Source: Neostapfia colusana (lineage: Eukaryota > Streptophyta > Magnoliopsida > Poales > Poaceae). Taken from it: a DNA stretch of 64,000 nt. The notes under the pieces were generated by a model. That model was not told where the DNA came from, did no database searches, and saw only the letters and a program-made list of their open reading frames with translations. Positions 1-10,095 of this stretch are shown in pieces; the first letter of the stretch is position 1, and each line of letters opens with the position of its first letter. The stretch covers positions 81,232,968 through 81,296,967 of the forward strand of contig JASWHV010000012.1 in NCBI GenBank assembly GCA_030760725.1, given 5' to 3'. The translations under genes were made by a program, and so were the position numbers.

Positions 1-502
1 TGTTTTTGAGTTCACCTCTTGGGATGTAATGGTTGCGGAAGCTACGCTTGAACTCTTCCCAAGTGATGTTCTCAGGGTCATGATGGGCGGCCACATAGGC
101 GGTCCACCAATCAGCAGCAGGTCCATGCAATTGATGAGAGGCAAACAGCACCCTCTCATACCCTTGGCATTGTATTATCCTCATCTTACTTTCAATGGTC
201 TTCAGCCAATCATCTGCCTCCAGAGGTTCAGCAGCACTTGCAAACTTTGGAGGTTGAGTTCCTAGAAACTCACTCAACCTTGGTTGGCGTGGTGCAGCTT
301 GTGGAGGTGGAACTTGATGCAAGTTGGCCACCACTTGAGTCAAGTTCTGGATGAGTTGATTTTGATTCTCCAGCATTTGGTGGAGAGGATCAACTTCTTC
401 ACGGCGACCACCCCGGTCCTGGCCTCCAGAAAGATGAGGGTTGCATGCCTCATCATTGTTGTTGGCGGGGTTGGCAGCACGTCCTTTTCCTCTTCCGGCC
501 AT
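1..502 (-). CDS. gag: gag of element A, N-terminal part (cut by window edge)
   Basis: Gag forms the virus-like particle that packages element RNA. The ATG at 502 gives MAGRGKGRAANPANNNDEA, identical to the start of element B gag, and the frame stays open to base 1 (167 codons). The visible part covers the basic N terminus, a Gln/Asn-rich helix (MLENQNQLIQNL) and the start of the retrotransposon-gag capsid domain, including ADWW and HHDPENITWEEFKRSF. The zinc knuckle and protease would lie to the left. The start follows an acceptor-like CAG (bases 503-505). Confidence 0.88.
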   Translation of the reverse strand, partial: MAGRGKGRAANPANNNDEACNPHLSGGQDRGGRREEVDPLHQMLENQNQLIQNLTQVVANLHQVPPPQAAPRQPRLSEFLGTQPPKFASAAEPLEADDWLKTIESKMRIIQCQGYERVLFASHQLHGPAADWWTAYVAAHHDPENITWEEFKRSFRNHYIPRGELKN

Positions 503-803
503 CTGGCAGAATCAACAAATGTTAACTTGATACCATTTAGTATCATCTTACTACTTTCATTTGTTGGTAATTTAAGGTGTAGAGGCTTTGTTAAAAATTT
601 TCGAGGGTTTATATCTCACACCAAATAAATGCACTATTATTTCCTGTGGGTTCACACACCAAAACAAAACAATCTGAAGACGAGGCTGTGGACAATTGCT
701 CATGGCTTCCACAACTCACGTCACACACCAAGCATTATCACACCATTAACTACGTCACAACTCGACTACTCGACCTCTTGCTAGCTAAGGGAAAAACTCT
801 ACA

Positions 804-1583
804 CTATTCGTCCTCTTGAGCTGGCTCCTCGGGATCTTCCTCCTCATTTCGGCTACCTTCTGACTCTGCTTTGGGTGGGGAGGCTGCCGGTGGAGAAGTG
901 CGACGACGCCTGATTGCTCGGCGATCCGGGGAGTCAGGAGTCCATGGATCACTCACAGTGACACACAGTTCATTCCCATCTCCTCTTTCTCTCGCCTTTA
1001 AGCAAGCTCGCAGTAACGCCTCCGATTCCTTCAGGGTGTCTCGGACATCCTGAAGCTCTTGTTGACACTCCTGCAATCGAGTGCTGAGCATAGCAGCATC
1101 CTCCAAGCACAAGTCCATGTGCTCATGGGAAGTCCCTTGCTGTACCGGTGGGTACTTGTACTCCGTGGTACCACTCTCACGTTGGAGGACATACATGTAC
1201 TCAGTTTTGTCCAAGTGGCGACGATAGATGTGACTCTGGCAGGTGATGGCCTCCCAGGTGACATCTTTCTCCGCGTCAACTTGTGTTGCTCGACAAGCTG
1301 GAGAGTGGTGAATCTTAAGCAGTTGATTCTCGTGTATAATCCTCATCTCCGAACTCCATTCTTCCCTCTTCTCACGCATGGTCCTGGTGGAGTTATAGTG
1401 GATGATTAGCTTGCCCGTATTGCCGGCGGCTTCGAGCATACGTCGAAGACGGCGCAACAAATCTCCTACTGCCAATCCGTAGGAAAGGTACGTCACTGGA
1501 CGACTCTCCTCTCTTTCGGCAAGGGCAACTACGGGAACTCTCCCTCCTGTGGACTTGCGAGCGGTGCGAATCATGCGAACCAT
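804..1583 (-). CDS. Extra ORF (ORF0) of element A with histone H3-like N terminus
   Basis: A 259-residue ORF between primer site and gag. Its N terminus MVRMIRTARKSTGG aligns without gaps to the histone H3 tail: R2, T6, A7, R8, K9, S10, T11, G12, G13, P16, L20 and A21 (H3 numbering) are identical, while K4, K14 and K18 are not kept. Residues 40-140 match nothing I recognise. Residues about 158-200 (EDAAMLSTRLQECQQELQDV...) look like a coiled coil, 221-228 (RRAIRRRR) like a nuclear localisation signal, and the C-terminal 30 residues are acidic. The element B copy has the same length, no stop or indel, and 7 amino-acid differences. The ATG is certain from the shared start and follows TTTTTAG, which resembles a splice acceptor. 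Function unknown; chromatin binding is inference. Confidence 0.8.
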   Translation of the reverse strand: MVRMIRTARKSTGGRVPVVALAEREESRPVTYLSYGLAVGDLLRRLRRMLEAAGNTGKLIIHYNSTRTMREKREEWSSEMRIIHENQLLKIHHSPACRATQVDAEKDVTWEAITCQSHIYRRHLDKTEYMYVLQRESGTTEYKYPPVQQGTSHEHMDLCLEDAAMLSTRLQECQQELQDVRDTLKESEALLRACLKARERGDGNELCVTVSDPWTPDSPDRRAIRRRRTSPPAASPPKAESEGSRNEEEDPEEPAQEDE

Positions 1584-1783
1584 CTAAAAACAAAAGAATT
1601 TAAAATTAGGTTAGATAAATTCTCAAACAAAAATCCTATTTTGAATGAAAGTTGGGGTAAGATGAAGAAAATGACTCCTTTAATAACACTTTTCCACCCA
1701 CACCTTGAAAAATAGTTTTTAAGAAAATAGGGCCCTTAAATACGTCCATTTCTACCTAGGTCCACGTTCCTACGGGCAACTTT

Positions 1784-1796
1784 GGCTCTGATACCA
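1784..1796 (-). other. Primer binding site of element A (initiator Met tRNA type)
   Basis: On the minus strand this reads TGGTATCAGAGCC, complementary to the 3' end of plant initiator methionine tRNA. It lies 4 bases inside the LTR boundary at 1801, as expected for minus-strand DNA priming. Confidence 0.88.
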
Positions 1797-1896
1797 CCTC
1801 TGTCACACCCGGTTTTTTCGAAGAACAACCAAGTGAATATCACATCTATGCCAGGATCATTTTCTCATACATGTGATGACAAATAGTGAAGCATCA

Positions 1897-1902
1897 TTTA
1901 TT
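1897..1902 (-). terminator. Predicted polyadenylation signal AATAAA, element A LTR
   Basis: On the minus strand TTGTAATAAA lies about 95 bases before the LTR end. The same TTGTAATAAA occurs near the end of both element B LTRs and of the family T LTRs, which supports a conserved 3' end signal. Confidence 0.5.
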
Positions 1903-2140
1903 ACAAGCCAGGTGTCGAATATAAATAAGTCTTACATTGCAAATGTCTCAATGGACACTAATGCTTCATCACAAGTAAATAAACTAGCAGCGGAATATTA
2001 TTCTTTAGGGCTCCATCACAGGCGTTGCCCGGGGGTCTTCATGAACCTAAAAAGCTTCCTCGGGTCCAAAATCTTGGTCATTATATACCACCTCATTATC
2101 TTGACCTGAGCAGCAATATAAACCAACAAAAATGCAAGGT

Positions 2141-2159
2141 TGAGTACCAATGGTACTCA
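2141..2159 (-). other. Conserved stem-loop in family B LTR
   Basis: TGAGTACC-AAT-GGTACTCA forms a perfect 8 bp stem. It recurs in both element B LTRs (35432-35450 and 44712-44730). A counterpart with the same TGAGTAC/GTACTCA arms and a different loop occurs in family T LTRs (for example 6110-6129). Confidence 0.6.
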
Positions 2160-4812
2160 GCAAGTGTGGGAAAATTTTATCATGCATGGCTAGAACAAGG
2201 AGAGGTTGAACTCATGGTTAAAGCACTACGCAATTAATACCTATCACCTTAGCTTATTAAGCACCTACATCACTACACAGGTGAAATGGTCCCAATCTCC
2301 CAACCCATTATCATAATCCAATAACCATAACATCATTTCCAATGTTAAGCTCCCCGCTTAACTTCCAAAACCATCAATCCTCTAATCATGAATAAGTCCA
2401 GGCCGCTCTTAACCGTGAGCACGGCTGTCAAGACAGTTTTGACTCTGCAGAGTTTGTACCACTGTACCCACATGTAGTGATTTCATCCCCCGTTGCCGGG
2501 TGGACTAAAAGAACCTCCATTATGCCAGTGGCTACGATCCACATTCACACTTCCCAGGTGTGTGGCCAAGAGATCACTACGAAGCCTTTACAAAGGGATT
2601 CCCGACGAGCGTGGGCCCACTGAGGTTTCACCCCTAACAGCATACAAGAGGCTCCAACCCCGCTGCAGTGGCCCCCTCTTGAGCCTTGCGGTTCATATGG
2701 TAGTCCAGCTGACACCTATTCCCCGCACCATCCAACACACCCATACTACGCCGGGGATACACCTAATTAATTGGCCAAGCTGCCCCATCTCAGCATGTGG
2801 TTGGCACTGTAAAGCCGGGTTACATGCTCCATGAACCGGTCCTTAGGATCCAGGCAAGTACTAAACACAAACCCAAGTCTCGTGCACCCAGCACACAACC
2901 AAAACATCCAACTTGCCTTGATCCCTACCTCTACATAACTCCCAATAGCTCATTCAAGAGTATGGTATAATAAACTGATGATCTCATGTCCCAAATATCC
3001 CATTCTAAGCATGGCTAAGCATATGCATGTAAATAAATGACATGGTAAAATAAATCCCAACCCAAGCTTCAAGGAAACAAGGTAATGCAATTCTAGGGAA
3101 ACTTCCTAGCATGGGTTTCATATTTAACTTGACAATGCAAATAATTCTATCTACACATCCTAGCATAGGATCAAAGTGGTCAAGGACACTTGCCTCCTTC
3201 TTGCTGCTCTTGAAATGGGTAGTCCTGATCTTGGAAAGGAATAACTTGCTCTTGAACAGGTTCTACTTCATACCATCACACATAGCAAAAGAAAAACAAC
3301 AATCATAAGACATAGTTCACACTTCTACTTCATACAAACCATACATTCATATTTATAAAAGTTCTTTACCATTATATGTGTTGTGGTTACTTTATGTGTG
3401 TTAAGTTGTGGCTTGCATGCACTTTTAACCATGTATATATGATTCCTACTTTTGTGTCCACATTTATACTTACATACTATTTATATGGGTTTCCAATAAA
3501 TTTCTTATATTCAACTACTACACCTTTTTACTACCAAGTATGTAAGAAAAGTATTTTTCTTCTCCATATGTGCCTTCATAATTTCTATCAACCCTAAACT
3601 GAATTCTTTGTATTTTAGAAACTCCATTTATCATTTACTAGTTGCTATATTTTCAGATTTATATTCCTATACATAATTGTGTATTTTATTATAAAATTAG
3701 TAATACACATCACCTAAACAGTATAGGTTCTGGTCCTAAATAATCTAATAACATGTTTTGACCTTGGCTTCTGATGTAGATTATTTCATAATTATTTTCC
3801 CTATTTTTCTATAACTATTCTTTACTTAAAAATGTGTCCCTATACTAATAAATGTGAATAATAAATGAAACAGATTCATTTCAGCCCAAAAATAGATTTT
3901 TATCTCACTCCAAAGTTTTCTAAGTACTGAGAAAGTTTTTAATTAATTTTAACAATTATGTTTGTCCCACTTTTTAATTTTTAAACACTAGTTACATATT
4001 CAATTTTCTAAATTAATTACTAAACAGGGTTAAAATAATGAACTCACCCCATTACAGGGTCTATAATATTATTTTTATAACTTCCAGGGGTCTAGCTACA
4101 CTTATCAGAGGTGTTTTTCCTAATTTTTATTAAGTCCAGGGGCTAAAACTGATTTTTAAATGAATTTACATGATTTTCTGGAGTTCCAGGGGCTAGATCT
4201 GAAGTTTCCGGGGCTAGCTCTCAATTCCAGAGAACCCCAGGGGGTAGCACGTAAGAATTCCAGTCTTTATAATGCGGGGCTGACGTGGACCGTCCGATTT
4301 TAAACCGACGGCTGAGATTATAACATCGAACCGGTACGCGGGGATTTAAAGTCTACCGTGCGATTTAAAATAAACGGCGCACAAGCGGCCACGTCGCTCT
4401 GATCGAGCGCGGGCGGCGCTGCCGGCGGCGCACGGCGGCGGGAAGCGGCGATCTCGCCAGAAAGTTTCAGATCCTCGAGAATTCTGCCTAGAACTGTGAT
4501 CTTATGGCCTAGATCGGTAGAGGGGAGGTCAGGGATCTCACCTCGGGGGTTTTCTTGAGCTCGGGGGTCCTGGAAAGTTATCGGCGGCGAGGTCCGAGGC
4601 AAAACCACGGCGAATCTCGTCGGCGCTGAATTTACACCGTAACTCTCCGAGTTTTCTGCACCTGCAAAGTTCCCCGGAGGCGGTGGATCAAGACCAGCGA
4701 GTTAGATCAGAGTTTCCGAGCTTAGATCGGCCAAAATTCACCGGCGAAGTCTCGGTGCTCACCGGAGTAAAAATCGGCGATCGCGTGGGAAAAACCGATC
4801 GGGGCTGGGGTT

Positions 4813-4818
4813 TTTATA
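4813..4818 (-). promoter_or_regulatory. TATA box of element A LTR
   Basis: TATAAAAA on the minus strand, about 415 bases inside the LTR start, downstream of GC-rich U3 sequence. The same place in element B reads TATAAACA (38145-38150 and 47589-47594). Confidence 0.6.
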
Positions 4819-5234
4819 GCCGGGGGAGGGCGGTGGGTCAGTTGTGATCGAGTTGGATTCTTCTGGGACCGGAATTCGGCTGAGGAACGCGGTTTTTCGA
4901 TCGGTTAAGATCGCGCGCGCTCGGGGGGAAAAGTCCGGGCCGCAGACGCTCGGGGTTAGGGATGACATGCGGGTCCCACCTGTCTGTGAGAGACAGCGCG
5001 GCGCGCGCGGGGGCGGGCTGGCGCTGGGAAACTGGGCCGGCTGGCGGGTTTCGGCCCACTGGCCGGTTTTTTTCCCGTTTCTCTTTTTCTTTTTCCATTT
5101 CTTTTCTGTTTTGGGTATAATTTGAATTCCAGTTTGAATTTGAATTTTTGCAAAACATGCAACACGTCCAAAAAAATTTTAAATTCCCCTCTGAACATGG
5201 TTTAGAGATTTGAATCAAAATTTGGGGTGTTACA

Positions 5235-5408
5235 TGTGAGCATGAGTCCAAGACTCATGAGACATTGTAATAAACTCTGTTATTCGTGGTCGTATATATT
5301 CTGAAATTCAGTTTGTGGATGATGTGTATATGTGTGATGAACATTCTGGGCACACATATGCATCAGTTCTCGGTTCCGTGGTTTTTCCACAGAATTAAGG
5401 GCGTCACA
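5235..5408 (+). repeat. Unit T0: 3' tail of a family T LTR
   Basis: Holds the polyadenylation region (ttgtaataaac) and the LTR end ggcgtcaca. The rest of the T0 LTR lies beyond element A, outside the window. It abuts another, truncated LTR of the same family at 5409 with no target duplication between them. Confidence 0.85.
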
Positions 5409-6504
5409 CTGCATGGCACAAGAGGGGGCCTGTGGGTGGGAGAATTGGAGATTCTAGCCTGCCGGTGAAACCTTAGTGAGTCCATACATCTAGTCGCTCC
5501 TTTGTAAAGGCTATTTTGTGATCTCTTGATCATACACCAACGGTTGTGTACTGTTATAATGGAGGTTCTGTAGTCACCGACGGGTGACGAAATCACAAAC
5601 TTGTGGGTAAAGTGGTACAAACTCTGCAGAGTCTAAAACTATCATGATAGCCGAGCTTACGGTCACGAGCGCCTGGCCAACTTCTATGATTAGTTGGGAT
5701 GGTTATTGGTTATGGTTTTGGTTATGGTTTGTCTTTCGGGACTGTTGAGTCCGGGTGATAAGATTTGGTTGCATGACTGTTGAGTCATGGCAACGAGATT
5801 GGTCTCGGTGTAAGACGAAATTGTTTATGAGATGAAATGGTAGCGAATACGAGATGGTATTCGTGAGATGGTAGTGAATACCAGAAGGTATTCGTAAGCA
5901 AGAATAAAGTTGATTAATGTCTGGTTGGGACATGGAAAGTGATGAACATAATGGAGGTATGATTGGTATTTTAATATATGTTGGGATTACATTCACTTAA
6001 AGTTAAGTTGCTGTTTTATCGTGGTTTTGATAAATAACTTTGTTTTCTGCAATGAGCCTTTTTATACCTACCTTGTTGTGAGCTACATATCATATTTTCC
6101 CGCACTTGCTGAGTACATCATTGTACTCAAACTTGCATTATTATTTCATCATCAGCACAGGAGAAGATTACTATGAAGACCAGGTGGAGCATTAGGCGTG
6201 TAATCTGTCCTCAACCTTGCCTGTGGGGATGGAGTAGAGATGGAGCCACCTCTGCTGCTTAGATTATTTCCGCACTAGTTAGAAGACTTCCGCTACATAG
6301 AAAGACTTCCGCTGTAAGATTAGACTTCCGCTGCCAAGCTGAGTCCAAGACTCATGAAACCTTGTAATAAACTATGTTATTCGTGGTTATATATATTCTG
6401 AATTTCAGTTTGTGGATGATGTGTATATGTGTGATGAACATCTTGGGCACACATATGCATCAGTTCTCGGTTCCGTGGTTTTCCACGAAATTGAGGGCGT
6501 CACA
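5409..6504 (+). repeat. Unit T1: 5'-truncated 5' LTR
   Basis: Starts abruptly inside the LTR (ctgcatggcacaagag, equal to about 12153 in the complete LTR) and ends ggcgtcaca before the primer site. It lacks U3, the G-box array and the TATA box, so it could not promote T1 as an ordinary 5' LTR. Bases 5739-5894 hold five consecutive short hairpins. A TGAGTAC stem-loop lies at 6110-6129. Confidence 0.88.
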
Positions 6505-6506
6505 GA

Positions 6507-6522
6507 TTGGTATTAGAGCCAC
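6507..6522 (+). other. Primer binding site of T1 (Met tRNA type)
   Basis: TTGGTATTAGAGCCAC directly follows the LTR end CACA. It has one change (TATTAG for TATCAG) from the initiator Met tRNA complement seen in T2, T3 and T4. Confidence 0.85.
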
Positions 6523-7118
6523 GGGTTGACGGTAGGTTACACTAGATAGAATTCACAAGTTGGTATGAGGCACAGATTGGTATCAACTTGCCACGGGTTG
6601 ATCGTAGATCATACAACCTAGATAGGTCACAGATTGATATTAAAGTCACCATGCCTAGTCACAGATTGGTGCAATCCACGGATTGGTACCAAGCTACCAT
6701 GGTTGGTTGTAGGTCACAAGCCTAGAATGATCACAGATTGGTAGCTGAGCCACGTTGACTGTAGGACGCACCCTAGTAACAGCTTGGTATTACAAGCCAC
6801 GCTGACCATAGGATACAAGACTAGGATGCACAGATTGGCATCACCCTAAGCCATATAGGACCCCCGTTGAATAAGCCTAAATAGGAGTTGTGTGAGCGCT
6901 TGTGATGATTGTTTGTGATTGTGTGCTTAGTGTGAGTTGTGGGACGTCTCAAGCGTTGTCCGCATCGACACATAAGTAGAAAAGAGGTGTAAGATGCCTT
7001 GACACTTGTTCACATCCTCATATGGGCTAATATATATAGTCCAATCCACCTTGATGCATATAGTTAGGTGGATCCATCTAACCTTCTAACCTCTATTCTA
7101 TTTCGTTCTCTCTCATAG
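6523..7118 (+). repeat. T1 leader with tandem degenerate primer-site-like repeats
   Basis: Between 6560 and 6860 the motif cacagattggta... followed by ...gccacg.ttgac.gtagg recurs about seven times at irregular 40-70 base spacing. Each is a decayed copy of the LTR-end/primer-site junction. The rest has no ORF. It ends in a pyrimidine tract and TAG directly before the gag ATG at 7119. Confidence 0.7.
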
Positions 7119-8104
7119 ATGGTGAGAGGAAACATTGGCCGCCAAACAAGAAACGTCCGTGGCAACCAAGAGGATGGCCACGATGAAGTTCCTGTTAACC
7201 CCGGAGCTAGTGAGAACAACCTGGAACGGTTGATGACCGTGCAGAATCAACTTATGCAAACCATGATCCAAACTTTGGGTCAGTTGCAGGCCAACAACAA
7301 CAACCCCGTTCCGCCACCACCGCCGGCTCATAACAGATTGGGAGAGTTCATGAGGACTCGACCACCCACCTTTGCTCAAGTAACAACCCCATGGAGGACG
7401 ACGACTGGTTGAAATCCATGGAGAAGAAGCTTGCCAACCGGGAGAAGGTTCTTTTTGAGTCGCACCAACTCATGGGAGCTGTCGCTGACTGGTGGGATGC
7501 CCTGTGCAACGCTCATGTCGACCCGGAGACGATCACATGGATTGAGTTCAAGGAGAGTTTCCGATCTCATTACATCCCTGCTGGTGTAATGATGCTCAAG
7601 ACTGCCTTTCGAACACGGTATGGTTCGTATGAATATACCGTCATGTCTTTTGGGTTAACAAATGCACCCGCATACTTCATGTACCTTATGAACAAGGTTT
7701 TCATGGAGTACTTGGATAAGTTCATCGTGGTTTTCATCGACGACATTATGGTGTATTCAAAAAGTGAGGAGGAGCATGAAGAACATTTGAGATTGACCTT
7801 GCAGAAAATGTGCGAGCATAAATTGTATGCCAAGCTTAACAAGTGTCAATTTTGGCTAAAGAAGATATCGTTCCTAGGCCACATTATCTCCGAGGAAGGA
7901 GTATCGGTTGATCCCAGAAAGGTGGGAGATGTTCTGAAGTGGAACCAACCGCAAAATGTGAGAGATATTTGGAGTTTTCTTGGGATGGCTGGATATTGCC
8001 GACGCTTCATCAAGGACTTCTCTAAGATAGCAAAACCTATGACGGAGTTGCTAACAAAGGAAAAAAACGTTTCAGTGGACATCAGCGTGCCAAGAGAGCT
8101 TTGA
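7119..8104 (+). pseudogene. T1 gag fused in frame to reverse transcriptase by deletion
   Basis: Gag starts at ATG 7119 (MVRGNIGRQ...), is frameshifted near 7380 and continues from 7391 through the capsid domain ([18 protein letters not shown]). At about 7601 capsid sequence GVMMLK passes directly into reverse transcriptase [19 protein letters not shown]. The rest of gag, the zinc knuckle, protease and the RT N terminus are deleted. The RT part keeps the active site FIDD ([13 protein letters not shown]) and thumb sequence. The frame shifts near 8075 and stops at 8104. CAAGA is shared by both parent sequences at the junction, which fits template switching. Non-functional. Confidence 0.9.
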
Positions 8105-8992
8105 GGAACTCAAGAAAAGGCAAACCACAGCGCCAGTTTTGGTATTACCAGACGTAAGCAAGAGCTTTGACATATATTGTGACGCATCAAGACAAGCGCT
8201 CGGATGTGTGCTCATACAAGAAGGACAAGTGGTAGTCTATGTCTCACGATAATTAAAGAAGCACGAGCTTAATTATCCTACACATGACTTGGAGCTAGCA
8301 GCAGTAGTGCATGCATTGAAGATTTGGAGACATTATATTCTTGGTCATCGATGTGAGATCTATACGGATCATAAAAGCCTCAAGTACATATTCACACAAA
8401 CAGACTTGAATTTGAGGCAACGTCGATGGTTGGAACTCATCAAGGATTACGATGTTGGAATCAACTACCACCCTGGAAGGGCCAGTGTAGTAGCTGATGC
8501 ATTTAGCCGGAAGGGAGCATGTCACCAACTCACGGTTCGGGAGCTACCACCGGGACTACGCAATGAGTTCGAACGGTTACACCTCGGATTCTTGAACAAG
8601 ATGGAAGTGATGGAACTCCACTCTTCATTGGAGCAAGAGATAAGAGATGGCCAAGCAACGGATGAGGAGATCAAGGAGATCAAGGAAAGGATCCGACAAG
8701 GAATAGAGAAGGATTTCAAGGAAGATGAGAAAGGTACACTTTGGCTAGGAAAAAGGATTTGTGTGCCTAACGTGAAGCACATCCGCGACATGATATTAAA
8801 AGAGGCACATGATTCAACTTATTCCATACATCCCGGAAGTACCAAGATGTACAAGGACCTGAAGACTTGTTATTGGTGGGATGGTACGAAGAGGGACATA
8901 GCCGAATATGTTGCCATATGCGACACATGCCAATGGGTGAAGGCCGAACATCAAAGACCCGCTGGATTGTTGTAACCCTTGAAGGTACCTGA
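8105..8992 (+). pseudogene. T1 RNase H and integrase zinc-binding domain, broken
   Basis: The RT-RNase H connection resumes ([18 protein letters not shown]), followed by the RNase H start IYCDAS and, after a TAA near 8250, [28 protein letters not shown] and VADAFSRK, which hold the RNase H acidic residues. The integrase HHCC domain follows ([12 protein letters not shown]...CDTCQ). A TAA at 8973-8975 ends the frame after AGLL. At least two nonsense changes and one frameshift; a decayed copy. Confidence 0.88.
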
Positions 8993-10080
8993 GTGGAAGT
9001 GGGAAGACATCAGTATGGATTTCATCGTCGGATTGCCACGTACTCAGTCGGGTTACGGCTCCGTCTAGGTTATCATGGACCGATTGATGAAAAACAACCC
9101 ATTTCTCCCTGTAAGGACCAAGTACAACGTTGCACAATTAGCCGAGTTGTACATGGAGCAGATCGTGTGCCGTCATGGAGTCCCGAGGAGGATAGTCTCA
9201 GATCGGGGTTCTCAGTTTACCTCTAAATTTTGGAGGAAGTTGCAGGATGCTATAGGTACACGACTGGATTTTAGCTCCGCTTACCACCCGCAGACCGACG
9301 GGCAAACGGGAAGGACAAACCAAATTTTGGAGGACATGTTGAGAGCCTGTGCCTTGAAATATGGACGTAGTTGGGATAGGAGTTTGCCGTATACGGAATT
9401 CTCCTATAACAACAGCTATCAAGCCAGCTCGAAGATGTCACCTTTCAAAGCATAGTATGGCAGACGGTGTAGAACGCTGCTGTTTTGGAATGAGGCCGGA
9501 GAAAACCAAGTGTTTGGACCCGAAGTGCTACAAGAAGCTGAAAAGCAAGTCCAAACGATACGGGAGAACTTAAAGGCTGCTCAGTCACGACAGAAAGGCT
9601 ATGCGGACAATAGACGAAGGAAGTTAACTTTCGAAGTAGGAGACTACGTATACCTCAAGGTATTGCCTATCCGTGGTCAACGACGTTTCAACATCAAGAG
9701 CAAGCTAGCACCTCGCTACATTGTGCCATTTAAGATTTTGGACAAGAGAGGAGAAGTAGCCTATCAACTAGAGCTCCTTTCGCACCTCTCCAACGTACAT
9801 GACGTGTTTCATGTATCTCAGCTCAAGAAGTGCTTGAGAGTGATAGAAGAGCAAGTACCAATGAAAGATCTCGAACTTCAGGAGGACCTGACCTATGCAG
9901 AGCACTCTGTCCGAATTTTGGACGTAAAGGAAAGGGTCACGAGGAACAAAGTGATCCGATGGTGCAAGGTACAATGGAGCCATCACACCGAAGCTGAAGC
10001 CACATGAGAGCGTGAAGAAGACCTCAAGACATAATTCCCTCATTTATTCTCTACTATTGAATCTCGAGGGCGAGATTCAA
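8993..10080 (+). pseudogene. T1 integrase core, C-terminal domain and chromodomain, broken
   Basis: The integrase core starts at [10 protein letters not shown] (first Asp), has a TAG near 9066, then VSDRGSQFTS (second Asp) and [13 protein letters not shown]. The family Glu is replaced by Gly here, whereas T2 and B read QTER, so catalysis would be lost. Another TAG interrupts after SPFKA near 9453. The C-terminal part (YADNRRRKLTFEVGDYVYLK, a GPF-type motif changed to IVPF) and a chromodomain-like tail (RNKVIRWCKVQWSHHTEAEAT) follow, with a TGA after EAT. It ends at the polypurine tract. Confidence 0.9.
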
Positions 10081-10083
10081 TTT

Positions 10084-10095
10084 AAGGGGGGAAGA
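10084..10095 (+). other. Polypurine tract of T1
   Basis: AAGGGGGGAAGA immediately before the 3' LTR start, the primer for plus-strand DNA synthesis. T2 (17580-17590) and T4 (29065-29075) have AAGGGGGGTAG-like equivalents. Confidence 0.85.

Larger units (their letters stand above)
1..5234 (-). mobile_element. Element A: Tekay-like Ty3/gypsy chromovirus, 5' end only
   Basis: Read on the minus strand the order is LTR (1801-5234), primer binding site, extra 259-residue ORF, then the start of gag, which runs off the left edge. It is the same family and orientation as the complete element B at 35091-47998, to which it aligns throughout with scattered substitutions. It is inserted in the tail of a family T LTR: the flank at 5235 (tgtgagcatgagtcc) continues that LTR. 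The expected 5 bp duplication would be tgtga, but the other end lies outside the window, so this is inferred. Confidence 0.93.
1801..5234 (-). repeat. 5' LTR of element A (3434 bp)
   Basis: Bounded by TG...CA; read on the plus strand it runs from tgtcacaccc to ggggtgttaca. In element orientation the TATA box is at 4813-4818 and a TTGTAATAAA polyadenylation signal at 1897-1902, implying an R region near 2.9 kb. Bases 3300-4050 are AT-rich with no gene. Bases 4080-4250 repeat a short ccaggggcta-like motif about five times. Bases 4260-5050 are GC-rich promoter-side sequence. Bases 2395-2860 are homologous to part of the family T LTR. It lacks the TA microsatellite and the SINE seen in element B LTRs. 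Confidence 0.92.

Noticed and set aside
2493..2834. 113-codon frame in the family B LTR, repeated at 35784-36125
   Set aside because: On the strand opposite to the element and within the conserved LTR block; no domain and no promoter.
4318..4608. 96-codon open frame conserved in all three family B LTR copies (also 37650-37940 and 47094-47384)
   Set aside because: The frame has no ATG at its start (GTG), lies in GC-rich LTR sequence, and identical length is expected because the LTRs are recent copies. Not enough for a gene.
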